Origin: Paludisphaera rhizosphaerae
Lineage (GTDB): Bacteria; Planctomycetota; Planctomycetia; Isosphaerales; Isosphaeraceae
NCBI RefSeq assembly: GCF_011065895.1
Contig: NZ_JAALCR010000014.1
Location: 62,001-126,000 of the forward strand
DNA: 64,000 bases
Direction: 5' to 3'
A program made the translations under genes and the position numbers. The notes under the pieces are model-generated. The model was not told the origin of the DNA and did not search any database. It saw only the letters and a program-made list of their open reading frames with translations. Of this stretch, positions 61,701-64,000 are shown piece by piece. Every line of letters starts with the position of its first letter. The stretch's first letter is position 1.

Positions 61701-64000
61701 CTATTCGCTCAAGGGCTCGTTCGCGGCCGGCGAGAAGTACTACTTCCGTCTCATTGCCTCGACCGGATCAAGGGCGTCGACTCCCGTCGTATCCTCGATC
61801 ACGATCCCCGCATTTCCAAGCCCTCCGACCGGATTGACCGTGACGTCGCAGTCGTCGTCCTCGATCAGCATCGCTTGGACGCCAAAGCCCGGGGCCGTCG
61901 CGTACCGCGTCAGTCGGCGGACGGCGGATGGGCCTTGGATCGAGATCGGCAGCGCGGCTAACGACTTCACTTCGTTCACCGATTCCACAGTCGTCGCCGG
62001 CGTCGTCTACACTTACGGCGTGGCGGCCGAGACCTTCACCCAGAACTTCACGGTCAGATCCGGCAGGGCCGTGAGCAACTTCGCGATCGCCGAGGAGGGC
62101 ACAGCCGATCACGACGACGACGGCCTGTCCAACGTCGACGAGGCCAACCTTGGGACCGACCCCACCTACTTCGACACCGACGGCGACCTGCTGCCCGACG
62201 GTTGGGAGGCCCGCTACGAGGGCTTCGACCCGAAGAGCCCCACGCCGGCCCAGGGGGACGCGGACGGCGACGGCCTGACGAATATCGCCGAATACACCCA
62301 CGACACCGACCCGACCAAAGAGGACACCGACGGCGACGGCGTCTCCGACTCCGCCGAGGTCGCCTCGGGCTCCGACCCCAAGGACCCGTCCGACGGCGGC
62401 GTCGCGCCCGCCGACGACATGAAGGGGAAATTCCAGTTGACCACTGGGGATCCGAGCGGCAGCAAATCCGAACGATGGGAATTGCAAGTCGGCAACGTCA
62501 AGTATCAATCGCCCGGCTACGGCCAGGTCGGCTCCGGCGACTACTTTTTCGATGCCGGCGAGAGTTACGAGATCCGGATGCGTCACATCGGAACTCGGCC
62601 GGATTTCCTCGCTATGAATGGAGGTGCTAACTACGATTGGACGGCCTCCATCGCCCAAGTCGGGGCCAACTCGGTGCCGTTTTGGATCGACGACCAAGGG
62701 GAATTGCTTCGAACGTACATTTCGAGCACGATCGGGCCGCCCAACCTGACCGAAGGTAAGGTGTCCTACCTCCACATTCCCCAACTCGACGTCGACGTCG
62801 ACAGCGACAACAACGGCGCGGTGGACCATTCGAAGCAGGAAGATCGGCTGGAACGAGACGCGAACAAGGGCAAGGTCGTCTGGGCGAACCTCGGCGATCT
62901 GGACGATGACGGCGTGCCCGACTTCGCCGACTTCGACGGGATCGCTGGGGGGCATTTCGTCCCCGTGACGGTGACGCTCTCGGACAATATCCGGTTCGCC
63001 GATCCCACGTCGATCCGCCTCAGCTTCAACTACGACGCGTCGAATCCCGCCGATCCCAACCTTCGAAAGGGCGCCGGCACCCCCGAGGATCCCTACGTCT
63101 ACACCGCCGCCCCAGGCAAGCTTCGGCTCTGGAAGCCGAACAAGGACGCCGGCGACACGCGGGACGTCAACGTCGATTACATCGGCTCCGGCGTTTCCAT
63201 CTCGGCCGCGGATCTAGGCCTGCAGCCCGGAGGAACGATCACGCTCTTCGTGGAAGCCGTCGCGACGGCCGCCTCGCCGTTGGCGATCAGCGTGACAGCC
63301 AACGTCGCCGGAGGAAAGTGGAGCGGAAATCTGACGGACGTGATCCACGTAAGTACGGCCGCAATCGATCTGGTAAAGGCAAATGTGGGGACCGAGACGA
63401 CGTACTCCGACGTCGAGACTGTTCCGCTCTATCGCGCGCAGCCAATCGTAACGATCGATTCACCGAGTGGATCTGTGGCGGTGATTCCTGGATCATCTCC
63501 ATATCAAGGATATATCAACGTATCCGGTCAAGTTGAGGATTTAATCGCCCTCTCCGTCGACGACCCGTCCTCCTTCCGGCCTGTAGTGACCGTCAACGGG
63601 CAACTAGCCTCGCTTTCTTACCTCGGCCGAGGCCGCTATTCCTATCAAACGACCATTGAGGTACAGGCCGGCAAAAACTTCATTTCCGTCGAGGCTGAGA
63701 ATGCTCTGGGGAATCTCGGAGCCAACGCGTTCTACTTCGATGCGGCGGCCGTCGAAGGCCAAGCTTCGCTCGTCGGTCAAGTGACCCAAGCACGCAGTTC
63801 GTCTGACGAAAGGACGTTCGTCGGAAAAGTCGAGATCACCGACACCGGTTTCGTCGGCGCGGTCATGCCGGCGACGGTTACGAGCTATGCGAGCGACGGC
63901 CAGGAGTTGAAGTCGGTCCAAGTCGATTTGACCAAGGACTCCGATGGGATCTGGCGATCCCCCACGCTGATCGTGGCGGAGAAATGGGACGACCTCGGCG
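58729..64000 (+). CDS. giant secreted multidomain protein (FN3 and TSP3 repeats), 3' end outside window
   Basis: The open frame of more than 1,750 codons runs off the right edge. I use ATG 58729 (MRQLMAGQVSTG...), with the true head probably in the frame at 58635. Domains in order: two copies of a 171-residue beta-rich module (58837-59349 and 59350-59850); then eight fibronectin type III modules, each beginning P-x-x-(L/V/F)-x-(A/V)-T-like and containing (I/V)xxxW(T/V/I/S)D (starting near 59866, 60136, 60412, 60688, 60952, 61273, 61546, 61819). Next come calcium-binding TSP3-type repeats at 62107-62400 (DHDDDGLSNVDEANLGTDP, DTDGDGVSDSAEV). A later acidic segment (DSDNNGAVDHSKQED, DLDDDGVPDFADFDG) follows. 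Such proteins are surface adhesins or large exported toxins. Confidence 0.8.
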   Translation, partial: MRQLMAGQVSTGWAPSASGIGSVQVYSASSLEGTSASFVRTDATTQGDWLGVYGGDGYKLAGDDTDDPDYATVSIDDGVEHTWDPNPGSSTTRALQRADGSGRVAATWFNTSEFAVVVDVTPTDEATHRISLYLLDWDAGGRTERIDVVSLATGDVLDSRNASDFAGGAYLTWDVRGAVRFRVVHDGGSNAVVSGVFFDQVPNSASASFVRSDATTQGDWIGAYGDDGYVLAGDAESEPNYATVSFDNKLDHVWDGDVDAGETRALQKPDGSGRVASAWFNSSPFEVIVDVTPTDDATHRISLYMVDWDGDSRIVRIEVVDPVTSVVLDSREASQFHDGLYQTWDVRGSVQFRITRVGGSNAVVSGIFFDPVPGTSTAPATPTGVAASAVSDSAVQVTWTASAGADGYTIERSVNGTNWLPLDTTVGTNATSYTDSNLSEGTRFYYRVAATNASGTSTFSDPESAWTRLKAPTGLAAALISASRVGLAWVDVSGLETGYLVERSSDGTNWGDPITTPANATNVTLTGAFSSTTYFRIQAVGPDGRISEWSAPVTSAPVLAAPTNLSATRASATQVNLTWIDNSSDEQSFEVERSSNNGSTWDVATVGPGQTTYSTTGLTSGVTYLFRVRARAASDSSAYSNIVSLSVYVPVGGAPANLAATPLDKDRIGLSWTDSSGELGYEIERLVSGVWTPIASPPADATTWLDDNLNELWQYNYRIRSYDAAGYSSYSYAPGTWTLLAAPSDFVVTFVSPTRVDATWTDRSSMENVGFLVEQSFDGIGGWNIVAGPPVDAVSTSIPGSYSSNGTYSGEFTSGATYHFRIRAVRWSSGVYTYSDYATAVLTIPAFPAKPAGVTATNTGSSIDVAWSDVSNETGYRVERLAAGSSVWMYLDSVGADVTSYKDSRNLADNTQYSYRVTAYNAGGFSITSNDSAWEWSSPTAPEGLRATLVSADRIDMAWIDRSAAETGYRLDWSRDGSTWTSIDLDRNVVAYSLKGSFAAGEKYYFRLIASTGSRASTPVVSSITIPAFPSPPTGLTVTSQSSSSISIAWTPKPGAVAYRVSRRTADGPWIEIGSAANDFTSFTDSTVVAGVVYTYGVAAETFTQNFTVRSGRAVSNFAIAEEGTADHDDDGLSNVDEANLGTDPTYFDTDGDLLPDGWEARYEGFDPKSPTPAQGDADGDGLTNIAEYTHDTDPTKEDTDGDGVSDSAEVASGSDPKDPSDGGVAPADDMKGKFQLTTGDPSGSKSERWELQVGNVKYQSPGYGQVGSGDYFFDAGESYEIRMRHIGTRPDFLAMNGGANYDWTASIAQVGANSVPFWIDDQGELLRTYISSTIGPPNLTEGKVSYLHIPQLDVDVDSDNNGAVDHSKQEDRLERDANKGKVVWANLGDLDDDGVPDFADFDGIAGGHFVPVTVTLSDNIRFADPTSIRLSFNYDASNPADPNLRKGAGTPEDPYVYTAAPGKLRLWKPNKDAGDTRDVNVDYIGSGVSISAADLGLQPGGTITLFVEAVATAASPLAISVTANVAGGKWSGNLTDVIHVSTAAIDLVKANVGTETTYSDVETVPLYRAQPIVTIDSPSGSVAVIPGSSPYQGYINVSGQVEDLIALSVDDPSSFRPVVTVNGQLASLSYLGRGRYSYQTTIEVQAGKNFISVEAENALGNLGANAFYFDAAAVEGQASLVGQVTQARSSSDERTFVGKVEITDTGFVGAVMPATVTSYASDGQELKSVQVDLTKDSDGIWRSPTLIVAEKWDDLG
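58837..59850 (+). repeat. tandem duplication inside the giant gene, period 513 bp
   Basis: The protein segment SFVRTDATTQGDWLGVYG...AVVSGVFFDQVP is followed directly by SFVRSDATTQGDWIGAYG...AVVSGIFFDPVP. Repeat start codons at 58837 and 59350 give a period of 513 bases, or 171 residues. Conserved blocks include DVTPT(D/E), THRISLY and TWDVRG. Confidence 0.85.
59866..62040 (+). repeat. eight fibronectin type III-like modules
   Basis: Module starts (approximate): 59866, 60136, 60412, 60688, 60952, 61273, 61546 and 61819, each 80-105 residues. The core is variable but always includes (V/I/L)xxxW, YxxxRS/ERS-like central strands and a final (T/S)Y..R(V/I)xA strand. Confidence 0.75.

Overview
The window is a 64 kb stretch of a GC-rich chromosome that most probably belongs to a planctomycete of the Isosphaeraceae (Singulisphaera/Paludisphaera type). 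The signs are two pilin-like DUF1559 proteins with a [14 protein letters not shown] head, a secreted protein with the planctomycete FRPLxEGLExRxxLS head, many secreted glycoside hydrolases, frequent GTG/TTG starts and loosely packed single genes. This placement rests on remembered families, not on a search.

Layout. 1-2.8 kb: two tandem pairs of DUF1559 protein plus small lipoprotein. 3.1-4.4 kb: hflX with a well-formed promoter and terminator. 5.1-7.6 kb: a secreted Gly/Met/Trp-rich protein with TPR-like repeats. 7.7-10.7 kb: a secreted GH2 enzyme. 10.9-11.3 kb: a STAS protein. 11.4-21.6 kb: a surface-glycan block with four GT39-type membrane glycosyltransferases, two GT2 enzymes and a polyprenyl-phosphate sugar transferase. 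21.6-29.5 kb: a Uma2 protein, a fatty acid desaturase, ilvD with a GH43 enzyme, a Tat-exported intradiol-dioxygenase-like protein and an HTH regulator. 29.9-31.7 kb: a large secreted protein. 31.7-38.2 kb: purD, asd, truA, a GT4 and another GT39. 38.4-50.6 kb: a radical-SAM-like protein without its cysteines, a MoxR ATPase/vWA pair, cysE, a Gly/His-rich secreted protein, a methyltransferase with a GH13 amylase, a large hydrolase-like protein and a zinc-ribbon membrane protein.

At 50,777-50,816 the minus strand carries exactly the 3' half of a tRNA-Asn(GTT), from anticodon to discriminator base, with its terminator. Such a displaced half is what integration into a tRNA gene leaves at one element boundary. 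Beyond it lie short iterated 9-mers, a possible integrase C-terminal remnant, two zinc-ribbon genes, and a tightly packed set of phage-tail-like genes (Mu gpG-like protein, tape-measure-like protein, large hub/baseplate-like protein) plus an HTH protein. No capsid, portal, terminase or complete integrase is visible. I infer that an integrated element runs from about 50.8 kb beyond the window.

From 58.7 kb to the window end runs one open frame of more than 1,750 codons: a 171-residue tandem duplication, eight fibronectin type III modules and calcium-binding TSP3-type repeats. Its planctomycete-type head appears split over two reading frames.

The core genes (ilvD, asd, purD, truA, cysE, hflX) look chromosomal and ordinary except for unusual internal insertions in IlvD and PurD. 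The sugar-transferase/GT2/GT39 block probably builds and exports a cell-surface polysaccharide or modifies surface glycoconjugates.
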